Below, piece by piece: positions 53,213 through 60,874 of a stretch of 64,000 nucleotides of DNA (position 1 is its first letter; each line of letters opens with the position of its first letter). The notes under the pieces are model-generated. The model was not told where the DNA came from, ran no database searches, and saw only the letters and a list, made by a program, of their open reading frames with translations. The DNA comes from Aporhodopirellula aestuarii (GTDB lineage Bacteria; Planctomycetota; Planctomycetia; Pirellulales; Pirellulaceae): assembly GCF_023701485.1 (NCBI RefSeq), contig NZ_JAMQBK010000022.1, positions 1 through 64,000 on the forward strand, in the 5' to 3' direction. The position numbers and the translations under genes were made by a program.

Positions 53213-54556
53213 GTGATCCCTTCTGCTGCCAATCGACGTCGGATCGGCGTCCCGTTCCACCCTCGCCACCTTGCGCCGATGGTTGCCGTAATACTGTGTA
53301 TTGCGGCAGGCCCCGCCTCCCAAACCGGTGCCCACGCTGACGAGCCCACCGCCGCAACCACCCCGGGTCAAACATCAGAGGCCCTGGGCCACGAATCTGA
53401 CGCCGCGAACGAATACTCGGAAACTAGCTCGTCAACCGCTCGGGCCCTGCCTGCTCCCGGCCATCCCACCAGCGAAGCAACTGCTGAAGATATCGAGCGT
53501 TGGGTTACGCAATTGTCCAGCAATTCGTACCTCCGACGCAAACGGGCGACCGCCGACCTAACCCGAGTCGGACAACCTGCGGTGGAACGACTCGTAACCG
53601 AACTCGACACCGGAGATCTGGAAACGACCGAACGCGTGATCAGCATCCTTCAGGAAATTGCGGCCCACGCCCCGATCATGCCCTCGTCCAATCAAACCGC
53701 AGACGCCGGCGAGGACAACGTGTCGACCGCCGCGTGGGATGAACTCGTTCGGATCTCATCGCTTGGTGGCAGCCAAGGCACCCGTGCGAAAATTGCAACC
53801 AAAGAAGTCCGTGACGTACGGCGCGCCCTCGCGATCGATGTCCTCGGAGAGGCTGGCGTGCTGATCGGCACAGCAGAATTCATCCTCGGATCACGCAGCG
53901 AACTCAAACGGATCGTTGAGTTTGACGGCGAATTTGATGGTGACCCCGCGTTGCTGCAACTGCTGCAGTGGGTCGACGGCATTGAATATGCCCGGCTCAA
54001 AGGCGACGCCATCCGCAAAGATATCCTCGAAGGCGTCGTACAGATGCCCGATCTCAAAACGCTGGCGTTATTACATGGCGAGATTGATGCCGACGAACTG
54101 GCGACGCTCGGCGATATCGCTGAACTCCGCCGACTCGAACTGCGATATGTCAAAATGAACGGTCAATTGATCGATCAGCTCGGCACATTGCCGATCCGTG
54201 TTTCACTGACACTCAACGGCACCGACGCGCCCGCCGACCGTGTCGAAGCCTTGCGAAAAACCGTCCCCGGCCTTGAGATCATCTTCAAACAAGGCGGCTT
54301 TCTTGGCGTCCAGTGCTACGACAATTTCGACAAATGCTTGATCAACGAAGTGCTGCGGGGTCAGGCGGCTGAAAAAGCTGGACTGCAACCCGGCGATGTG
54401 GTCCTCGAGGTCGATGGTAAAACCATTAAGCAATTCAAAGACCTCCAACAAGCGATCGATGCCCACATGCCTGGTGAAGTGCTGCATATCCGCTATCAAC
54501 GTGGTGAGACAGAGCGAAACACCACCGCGAGACTCGGGAAGCTCGAGGAACAGTGA
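53213..54556 (+). CDS. Secreted HEAT-like/PDZ domain protein
   Basis: A 447-residue exported protein (signal peptide about 20-42). A helical, HEAT/armadillo-like part (about 90-165; LRRKRATADLTRVGQPAVERL) is followed by a leucine-rich stretch (about 250-330; MPDLKTLALLHGEIDADELATLGDIAELRRLEL) and a C-terminal PDZ domain (about 350-440; GFLGVQCY, LRGQAAEKAGLQPGDVVLEVDGKTI). It probably binds protein termini in the periplasm. The start is GTG at 53213. Its stop overlaps the mutY start as GTGA, so the two are translationally coupled although functionally unrelated. Confidence 0.85.
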   Translation: MIPSAANRRRIGVPFHPRHLAPMVAVILCIAAGPASQTGAHADEPTAATTPGQTSEALGHESDAANEYSETSSSTARALPAPGHPTSEATAEDIERWVTQLSSNSYLRRKRATADLTRVGQPAVERLVTELDTGDLETTERVISILQEIAAHAPIMPSSNQTADAGEDNVSTAAWDELVRISSLGGSQGTRAKIATKEVRDVRRALAIDVLGEAGVLIGTAEFILGSRSELKRIVEFDGEFDGDPALLQLLQWVDGIEYARLKGDAIRKDILEGVVQMPDLKTLALLHGEIDADELATLGDIAELRRLELRYVKMNGQLIDQLGTLPIRVSLTLNGTDAPADRVEALRKTVPGLEIIFKQGGFLGVQCYDNFDKCLINEVLRGQAAEKAGLQPGDVVLEVDGKTIKQFKDLQQAIDAHMPGEVLHIRYQRGETERNTTARLGKLEEQ

Positions 54557-55731
54557 GCGACTCGCCAAGCACTGCGGCCAACATTCCGAACGCAATCCCG
54601 GCAGCGAACGCAGATACAGCCGCGACGGTCACCGATGCCCGTTGGCGTGCCCGCGTGCGCAGCGGATTGCTGGATTGGTTTGCCGAGAACGCCCGCGACC
54701 TTCCCTGGCGCCGTGACCCATCGCCCTACCGTGTCTGGGTCAGCGAAATCATGTGCCAACAAACACAGGTCGCCACGGTGGTGCCCTATTTCCTGCGATT
54801 TCTAAAGCGTTATCCCGACGCCACCGCCCTCGCGAAGGCCGACGAGAGCGAGCTGATGCGGATCTGGGAGGGACTCGGATATTATCGGCGAGCCCGATCG
54901 ATGCATGCGGCCGCCAAACAGATTGTGGAAATCCACGACGGTGCATTTCCTTTGCAGTACCGTGACGCGATTGCGCTACCCGGCATCGGTCGCTACACCG
55001 CGGGAGCGATCCTTTCGATCTCATCCAACCTGCCACTGCCGATCCTCGAGGGCAACACGATTCGCGTGTTCAGCCGCCTGATCGCGATGCGAGACAGCGT
55101 CGACGAAAAATCCTCGCAGGAAACACTGTGGACCTTCTCCGAACAACTCTTGCCACGCAGGTTTTCCCCCACGGACCGCAGCCGTGGTCCCGCGTCGCTC
55201 AACCAAGCCGCGATGGAGCTCGGTGCGTTGATTTGCACCCCACGTGAGCCCAAATGCCTGATTTGTCCCGTGGCCAAGATGTGCCGGACCCGAGCCGCTG
55301 GCCTGCAGGCTGAGATCCCCGCTAAAACACAGAAAACGAAGTACGAAGCCCGATCCGAATACGCCGCCCTCGTGGGGGACAACCAAGGCCGCTGGCTCGT
55401 CCGCCAGATTCCCCCCGGCAACCGATTCGCCGGGATGTGGGATTTCCCCAAAGCCGGTCCTCCCGACGCCAGCAACGCCGAACATTTCCAGGGGTGGCTC
55501 TCCGGACACCTCGGCGGGGAAATTCGTTTGGTGGAAATGGTCAAGACGATGAAACACGCGGTCACGAAATTCCGCATCACACTCAATGTCTACCGAGCCA
55601 CCCGAACGGGCGGCCCCAAAAAACTCGCCAATCCATGGGCGTTTCGCAGCCCCGAACAACTCCGACACCTCCCGATGAGCACAACCGGAAGGCGGCTATT
55701 AAACTGGGTCGAGAAAAACCACCTGAAATGA
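54553..55731 (+). CDS. mutY: A/G-specific adenine glycosylase (MutY)
   Basis: A 392-residue base-excision enzyme that removes A opposite 8-oxoG. Catalytic Glu65 is in VSEIMCQQTQV, the helix-hairpin-helix is LPGIGRYTAGAI, and the [4Fe-4S] site is C228-x6-C235-x2-C238-x5-C244. The C-terminal Nudix-like domain recognises 8-oxoG. The second catalytic residue, Asp138 of E. coli in the ILDGN motif, corresponds here to Glu166 in ILEGN; the spacing from the first Glu (101) is exactly conserved. The start is GTG overlapping the PDZ gene stop. Confidence 0.95.
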   Translation: MSDSPSTAANIPNAIPAANADTAATVTDARWRARVRSGLLDWFAENARDLPWRRDPSPYRVWVSEIMCQQTQVATVVPYFLRFLKRYPDATALAKADESELMRIWEGLGYYRRARSMHAAAKQIVEIHDGAFPLQYRDAIALPGIGRYTAGAILSISSNLPLPILEGNTIRVFSRLIAMRDSVDEKSSQETLWTFSEQLLPRRFSPTDRSRGPASLNQAAMELGALICTPREPKCLICPVAKMCRTRAAGLQAEIPAKTQKTKYEARSEYAALVGDNQGRWLVRQIPPGNRFAGMWDFPKAGPPDASNAEHFQGWLSGHLGGEIRLVEMVKTMKHAVTKFRITLNVYRATRTGGPKKLANPWAFRSPEQLRHLPMSTTGRRLLNWVEKNHLK

Positions 55732-56176
55732 GCGGCCTCTAAGACAACGGACGGACAGCGAAAGCCCGCCGCGTCCTGACGCGATGTCCAGGAAAGCCGC
55801 TTCGGGAGTGTCCACGTCCATTCAATTCGCGAATTGCTAGCTAATACGCAGGAAAACAGCTACCCAAACACCTCGTAACCTCATGAAATGACGAATTCAA
55901 CTAGTTGACTTTCGGCGCCCTCAACACGATAATGAAGGCGATATATTTTCCATTGCCGTGTGGAGAACGGCTAATTCCGCACCCGCGATAGGTGAATCCA
56001 CCCGGTTTTGACGATTATTTCGATTCCCAGCCGAGTACAGCCCCTTTTCGTGGCGGACCTCCCCCTCTCCACACGCATTTATCTAAGAGAGAAGTTGACC
56101 TTCTCTGGCGTTTCCAGCAGAATTCTGTAACGCCGATTCCATGATCTTTTCATCCCTTATCTAGAAGACGGAACCA
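55732..56176. other. Intergenic region upstream of ECF sigma gene
   Basis: About 445 bases with no credible gene. A good sigma-70-like promoter lies at 55905-55933; the leader from it to the sigma gene start is about 235 bases long. No other structure was identified. Confidence 0.5.
55905..55933 (+). promoter_or_regulatory. Sigma-70-type promoter of ECF sigma gene
   Basis: TTGACT, a 17-base spacer and GATAAT: five of six consensus bases in each box and the ideal spacing. Transcription would start near 55940, leaving a leader of about 235 bases before the sigma gene. Confidence 0.55.
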
Positions 56177-56881
56177 ATGAACTTTTCAATGAGCACAACT
56201 GCTCCGGAAAAGCCGATAAAAGTTCCTACGCCTCGTGCATCGGAACAGGTTCGAGCCCGCGTGGCATCGGTTGCTCCTGAACAGGAAATTTCAGACGAAG
56301 ATCTTATCGCCCGCTATCGCAAAACCGGCGATCGAGCGATCTACGAGGCGTTGATGCGCCGATATGAACGTGAAATTTACGCGTACCTGCGTCGATACAT
56401 GGGCAACGCGGAAATGGCCGAAGACGCCTTCCAAGGCACGTTCTTGCAAGTTCACTTGAAGTGCCAGCAATTCGACCTGACCCGTCGTTTCCGCCCGTGG
56501 CTCTACGCGATCGCGACCAACCAAGCGATCGATGTCCAGCGACGCAACAAACGTCACCGGATGGTCAGTTTGGATCGCCCAAGCGGCGGACAAGATGACG
56601 ACCGCGGCGGCAGCTGGTCTGAGAAACTCGTTGGCGCAAGTGCCGATCCATTGGCCGAAGCCTCGCGAGAGGAGAACGGCCGCTGGGTTCACGACGCGGT
56701 TTCCTCGCTCGGTGAGCCGATGCAACAAGTCGTTGAGCTGGTCTACTACCGTGGACTGAAGTATCGCGAAGCCGCCGAAGCACTCGGCATTCCCGTCGGG
56801 ACGGTGAAAAGTCGATTGCACTCGGCAATCAACCAACTCACTGGATTGTGGGACGACAGTCACGAAACGCCGAGAAACTAA
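56177..56881 (+). CDS. ECF-type RNA polymerase sigma factor
   Basis: A 234-residue group IV sigma factor. A 38-residue N-terminal extension precedes region 2 (about 40-110; EDLIARYRKTGDRAIYEALMRRY, YLRRYMGNAEMAEDAFQGTF, RRFRPWLYAIATN) and region 4 (about 175-225; REAAEALGIPVGTVKSRLHSAI). No anti-sigma factor gene follows; the next genes are flagellar after a strong terminator. The long 5-prime leader and promoter lie upstream. Target promoters unknown. Confidence 0.93.
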   Translation: MNFSMSTTAPEKPIKVPTPRASEQVRARVASVAPEQEISDEDLIARYRKTGDRAIYEALMRRYEREIYAYLRRYMGNAEMAEDAFQGTFLQVHLKCQQFDLTRRFRPWLYAIATNQAIDVQRRNKRHRMVSLDRPSGGQDDDRGGSWSEKLVGASADPLAEASREENGRWVHDAVSSLGEPMQQVVELVYYRGLKYREAAEALGIPVGTVKSRLHSAINQLTGLWDDSHETPRN

Positions 56882-56908
56882 CCGGCGACATTTACAAACA
56901 ACCGACCT

Positions 56909-56941
56909 AGCCATGCTCATCCACTGAGCATGGCTTTTTTT
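56909..56941 (+). terminator. Rho-independent terminator of ECF sigma gene
   Basis: A perfect 11-bp stem (agccatgctca / tgagcatggct) with a 5-base loop followed by a run of seven T, 28 bases beyond the sigma gene stop. It separates that gene from the flagellar operon. Confidence 0.95.
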
Positions 56942-57185
56942 ATGCGCAGTCGGACTTCACCACACTCAACCACCCCTCGATCGGGCGACCTTGGCTTAAC
57001 GGTTGGTGATTGCGATCTGCGGGATGTTTGACGTTTGCTGGTTGTAACGATCAGTGAAACGGGGGCCCCGTACCGCATTGTCCTGAATACAAGTTTCGTG
57101 GACGCGTGGTCACGTTTTGTGATCTAGCCTTGCACGTAAAACCAATCGTATGTCACCAACGAAAGTAGCCGGGGGGCCACTGGCG

Positions 57186-57437
57186 ATGATCAAACTAACA
57201 CGCCTGGACGGTGAGGCATTCATCCTCAACGCCGAATTAATTCGGTACGTCGACCGTCGTGGTGACACCTTCGTGACGCTCAACAGCGGTGAGCGAATTG
57301 TGGTTCGTGAAACGATGGACGAAGTCGTCGATCGCTCGATCGCATACCAACAACAAAAACACTTCTTGCCGCCACCTCCGCTCCCGTTGACCGCCTTTGG
57401 TGGTTCACCAGCAGACTCATTGAATCAAACAAACTAG
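57186..57437 (+). CDS. flbD: Flagellar FlbD family protein
   Basis: An 83-residue FlbD-like small protein: MIKLTRLDGEAFILNAELIRYVD, then TFVTLNSGERIVVRETMDEVVDR and a Pro-rich tail. Family members are encoded next to motA in many flagellar operons and are thought to help flagellar or motor regulation; the mechanism is unclear. The start at 57186 is preferred to an ATG at 57150 because family proteins begin with this IKLTRL strand. First gene of the flagellar operon, 12 bases before motA. Confidence 0.9.
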   Translation: MIKLTRLDGEAFILNAELIRYVDRRGDTFVTLNSGERIVVRETMDEVVDRSIAYQQQKHFLPPPPLPLTAFGGSPADSLNQTN

Positions 57438-57449
57438 GAATCATTCGCA

Positions 57450-58211
57450 ATGGATATCGCCAGCCTTATCGGTCTCATCCTTGCCATGGGTTTGATCCTC
57501 GCATCGATCATGCTCGGAGCCGCACCGTTCTCCGCGTTCATCGACGTCCCCTCAGGGCTCGTCGTGGTTGGGGGTGCGTTCGCTGCGGCACTGATTTGCT
57601 TCCCACTGCCGAGCATGATCAAGAGCCCGATGATTGCGATGAAGGTCATCATGAACAAAGCCGAAGACCGGCTTGCGTTGATCAAGTCGATCGTCGAACT
57701 TGCTGAAGTCGCCCGCAAGGACGGCCTGCTCGCGCTCGAAGCCAAGATCGGGGACATTCAAAACCCGCTCGTACGAACCGGTTTGCAAATGGCCGTCGAC
57801 GGAACGGCACCCGAAATCGTCGAAGAGGTGCTGCGTACTGAAGTCGCCGGGATGGCAATGCGTCACCGCGAAGGCAAAAGCATCATGGACCAACTCGGTC
57901 GTTTCGCACCAGCCTACGGAATGATCGGGACCCTGATGGGGTTGATCATGATGTTGCAAGACATGTCCGACCCGTCGGGGATTGGTGCCGGGATGGCAGT
58001 GGCTCTGATCACAACGCTCTACGGGGCAATCGTGGCCAACGTGTTCTTCAGCCCCTTCGCTGAAAAACTCGGACTGATGAGCCGCAACGAACAACTCAGT
58101 ATGGAGATCGCGATCCGCGGCGTGATGGCGATCCAGTCTGGTGAAAGCCCCCGCGCGATTGACCAGAAACTTCAAACCTATCTTCCTGCCAAACAACGCG
58201 AGCTAGCCTGA
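57450..58211 (+). CDS. motA: Flagellar motor stator protein MotA
   Basis: A 253-residue inner-membrane stator protein. Four membrane helices (about 5-25, 30-52, 150-172, 180-202) and a large cytoplasmic loop of about 95 residues, with the motif FAPAYGMIGTLMGLIMML typical of MotA/PomA proteins. Proton- or sodium-driven torque is generated together with MotB. AGGAA lies upstream of the ATG. Its stop overlaps the motB start by one base (TGATG). Confidence 0.95.
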   Translation: MDIASLIGLILAMGLILASIMLGAAPFSAFIDVPSGLVVVGGAFAAALICFPLPSMIKSPMIAMKVIMNKAEDRLALIKSIVELAEVARKDGLLALEAKIGDIQNPLVRTGLQMAVDGTAPEIVEEVLRTEVAGMAMRHREGKSIMDQLGRFAPAYGMIGTLMGLIMMLQDMSDPSGIGAGMAVALITTLYGAIVANVFFSPFAEKLGLMSRNEQLSMEIAIRGVMAIQSGESPRAIDQKLQTYLPAKQRELA

Positions 58212-58963
58212 TGGAAATGGAAGAAGAAGAACCAATGGGCATCCCGGAATGGGTTGTCACATTCGGCGATATGATGAGCCTCCTGCTCACGTTCTTCATC
58301 ATGTTGGTTTCGCTCAGCGAAATCAAAGAGGAAGAAACGTATCAGGCACTCGTTGATTCGATGCAGCAACAATTCGGATACGCGAAAACCATTGACGCGC
58401 TCACACCGGGCAAATCGAAACCTCGCGAGACCGAATTCGCGGTGCTCTCGACAACCGGCCGAGCCAAGAAAAAGGATACCGCCAAAGGCGGCGTTCCCGA
58501 AAAAGCTCCCGTCGGTGAAGAGCAACACGTTCGGATCGTTCGGCCCGGTCAGATGACCGCGGTGGGCAGCGTCGTGTTCTTCGAGGTCGGCAGCGACCGA
58601 CTCAGCGGCGAAGCACTCAACGTCCTGAAACAAACGGCGAAACAACTGCGAGGAAAACCACAACGAATCGAAGTCCGCGGTCACGTCTCCGCCGAATTCG
58701 CAGCACGCACCGGTGGAACCGACGAGGCCATGTTGCTCGCCATCCGGCGATCCGCTGCGGTGAAGCGATTTCTCGTGGAAACCGAAGGGATCTCCTCCGA
58801 TCGTTTCCGCGTATCATCCGCGGAAGCGACCGAACCAATCACCCGCAACAGCCCCGGTGGCAAGTTCGGCAACGATTCACGCGTCGAAGTCTTCATGCTC
58901 GACGAACGAATCGAAGACCCGCGTGGAATCGCCGATTCCGCCGCCAATCGATCCTCCCGCTAA
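58211..58963 (+). CDS. motB: Flagellar motor stator protein MotB
   Basis: A 250-residue stator partner. One N-terminal membrane helix with the essential ion-binding Asp (VTFGDMMSLLLTFFIMLVS), then a linker and a C-terminal OmpA-like peptidoglycan-binding domain (about 110-235; VVFFEVGSDRLSGEAL, RIEVRGHVSAEF, RSAAVKRFLVE). The start ATG shares one base with the motA stop, so translation is coupled. It anchors the motor to the wall; planctomycetes have peptidoglycan, which agrees. Confidence 0.95.
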   Translation: MEMEEEEPMGIPEWVVTFGDMMSLLLTFFIMLVSLSEIKEEETYQALVDSMQQQFGYAKTIDALTPGKSKPRETEFAVLSTTGRAKKKDTAKGGVPEKAPVGEEQHVRIVRPGQMTAVGSVVFFEVGSDRLSGEALNVLKQTAKQLRGKPQRIEVRGHVSAEFAARTGGTDEAMLLAIRRSAAVKRFLVETEGISSDRFRVSSAEATEPITRNSPGGKFGNDSRVEVFMLDERIEDPRGIADSAANRSSR

Positions 58964-59045
58964 CACCACCCATCGAGGCAGTTGCCCGATTTTTTATCAG
59001 ATCCTTTCTTGACTCACCGTCATCGACTCCCTTAGTGAGAATGCC

Positions 59046-59603
59046 ATGGCAGACGAAGCAACACCACAAGCCGAATCGGAATCCGATCCGCCTACCCAGC
59101 GTCCGCGCAGCAACCTGGGGCTGGTCATAGGCTTTGTCGGCATGATTGTGGTGATCGAAACCGGGATGTTTTTCTTTCTCGTTCCGAGCGCCGAACAAGT
59201 CAGCGCCCTGGCCGAACAACAACTGATTCAGTCTGTCCAAGAGGGTGCCAAACAAGCCGAACAGGAAACGTCTGACGAAAACCAGGTCGAGGAATTCGAA
59301 CTGGGAACGTTCGGCGAAACCTTCAGCCCCACCGATACGGACCGATCTTTCCGCGTCGAACTGCGACTCTACGGACTGATCCGGGCCAAAAACCGGGAAA
59401 AAATGGAGAAAGAGTTCGAGAGCAAAACCGGCCGTCTTCGCCACGAAATCCGCAAAAAAATCCGCAACAGCGAGCTTTCAGAACTCCAAGACAACCAATT
59501 GGGCTTGCTCGAACGACGGATTTTGACGATATGCAACCACTTGCTGGATGAAGACATGTTGCTGGGAGTCGGATTCAACGACTACCAACTGATCGAGGAC
59601 TGA
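59046..59603 (+). CDS. fliL: FliL-like flagellar basal body protein
   Basis: A 185-residue single-pass membrane protein: short cytoplasmic start, one helix (about 25-46, LGLVIGFVGMIVVIETGMFFF) and a periplasmic FliL-like domain (RSFRVELRLYGLIRAKNR, LRHEIRKKIRNSELSEL, LLGVGFNDYQLIED). FliL surrounds the stator and helps it work. It follows motB by 82 bases and precedes fliN by 18 bases. Confidence 0.85.
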   Translation: MADEATPQAESESDPPTQRPRSNLGLVIGFVGMIVVIETGMFFFLVPSAEQVSALAEQQLIQSVQEGAKQAEQETSDENQVEEFELGTFGETFSPTDTDRSFRVELRLYGLIRAKNREKMEKEFESKTGRLRHEIRKKIRNSELSELQDNQLGLLERRILTICNHLLDEDMLLGVGFNDYQLIED

Positions 59604-59621
59604 AATACCCAAGGACGGGCG

Positions 59622-60041
59622 ATGAGCACAACGGACAGCTCGAGCGGTGCCAAAGAACAGCTCAATACGGATGACATCGAAGCCCTGCTCAACGAGGCTT
59701 CCCAATCCCTCTCCGCCGCCACGGGTGACGAAGAGGGCAAGGCAAGAGATGTCGCACGCCCCTTCGCCCTCGGAGATCTGTCCCCTGCAGATCTTGAGCA
59801 AACCACCCACGACGTCGATCTCATCGATGAAGTGGAAATGGACCTGCGGATCGAACTCGGACGCACCAAAATGCGGCTCGAAGAAGTCCTGCGTCTTCGC
59901 AGAGGCAGCGTCGTGGCACTCGATAAACTCGCCGGTGATCCCGTTGATATTTTCGCCAACGGTCGCTTGATCGCACGCGGCGAAGTGTTGGTCATGAACG
60001 ACAACTTCTGTGTTCGCGTGACCGAACTTGTGGGAGCTTAG
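59622..60041 (+). CDS. fliN: Flagellar switch protein FliN
   Basis: A 139-residue cytoplasmic C-ring protein. About 70 variable N-terminal residues are followed by the SpoA/FliN domain (MDLRIELGRTKMRLEEVLRL, GSVVALDKLAGDPVDIFANGRLIARGEVLV). It switches flagellar rotation and anchors the export apparatus. AGGACG precedes the ATG, and its stop overlaps the fliO GTG by one base. Confidence 0.95.
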   Translation: MSTTDSSSGAKEQLNTDDIEALLNEASQSLSAATGDEEGKARDVARPFALGDLSPADLEQTTHDVDLIDEVEMDLRIELGRTKMRLEEVLRLRRGSVVALDKLAGDPVDIFANGRLIARGEVLVMNDNFCVRVTELVGA

Positions 60042-60802
60042 TGTTGAACATCCCCACCAAGCTTACCCGGGCCCTTCTGGTACTGGCAATCTTCGCGGCA
60101 TTCACCTTACCAACCGCCAGTGCCTGGGAAAACAACTTCACGTCCTATTCGGCTGATGAAACTTCACACGACGAAGACAACTCGCGTCCTCAGGTCGTCG
60201 CCCGCAGTGGCAGCTTCCCGGCGCTTAACCCCCGTGTCACCGACACCAAGAAACTCGCGAACGATCACGGTACCGCGACAGGCCCACCGGTGTACCGCGT
60301 CCTGGAGTCTGATGAGGCAACCGTCGAAGCCAATGCAGGACTCCCTCTAGACGAAACACCCGAATCGTCACGTTCGAAGATGATCGGCCCCTTAGTCACG
60401 GTCGCGTCAAGTCTCGCAATCGTCTTGGCATTGTTCTGCGCACTCGTTTGGGCAGGTCGCAAGTTTGGTGGTGGCGCCGCGGCGTCCAAACCGTTACCCG
60501 CATCGGCATTGACTCCGCTGGGTCACGTCATGCTCGACCCACGAACGAAACTGATGCTCGTCAAATGCGGACGTCGCATCCTGGTGCTCAGTCAAACGGC
60601 GAGCGGTATCACGCCGATCACGGAAGTCACGCACCCCGATGAAGTTCGCGAGCTGATCGCAAACTGCTCGTCCGAAGCACGTGAGGTCTTCCAGCGAACA
60701 CTCCGAGAAATCGAACTGGAGCCTGTCAAAGGCTTCACCGATGCACCACCAACCCCGGCCTCGAACGCCCGCCAATCCGGCCGCCTGTTTGCCACGGCGT
60801 GA
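60041..60802 (+). CDS. fliO: Flagellar biosynthesis protein FliO
   Basis: A 253-residue FliO-like export-apparatus assembly factor. It has a signal-like N-terminus (about 1-27), a periplasmic acidic stretch, then one membrane helix (about 115-138, VTVASSLAIVLALFCALVWAG) and a cytoplasmic tail typical of FliO (LGHVMLDPRTKLMLVKCGRRILVLSQ). GTG start overlaps the fliN stop by one base. It is the last gene in its direction: fliP, fliQ and fliR, which normally follow fliO, are not here. Confidence 0.85.
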   Translation: MLNIPTKLTRALLVLAIFAAFTLPTASAWENNFTSYSADETSHDEDNSRPQVVARSGSFPALNPRVTDTKKLANDHGTATGPPVYRVLESDEATVEANAGLPLDETPESSRSKMIGPLVTVASSLAIVLALFCALVWAGRKFGGGAAASKPLPASALTPLGHVMLDPRTKLMLVKCGRRILVLSQTASGITPITEVTHPDEVRELIANCSSEAREVFQRTLREIELEPVKGFTDAPPTPASNARQSGRLFATA

Positions 60803-60815
60803 TTGCGGGTCGATA

Positions 60816-60847
60816 GCGAAACCACGTTGGCCTCGCCGCGGTTTCGC
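60816..60847 (+). terminator. Hairpin at the end of the flagellar operon
   Basis: gcgaaacc and ggtttcgc form an 8-bp perfect stem with a 16-base loop between the convergent fliO and cytochrome genes. No T-run follows on either strand, so it is only a candidate terminator. Confidence 0.4.
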
Positions 60848-60874
60848 GCGACCAACCGAGTTGACCGAGCCCGC

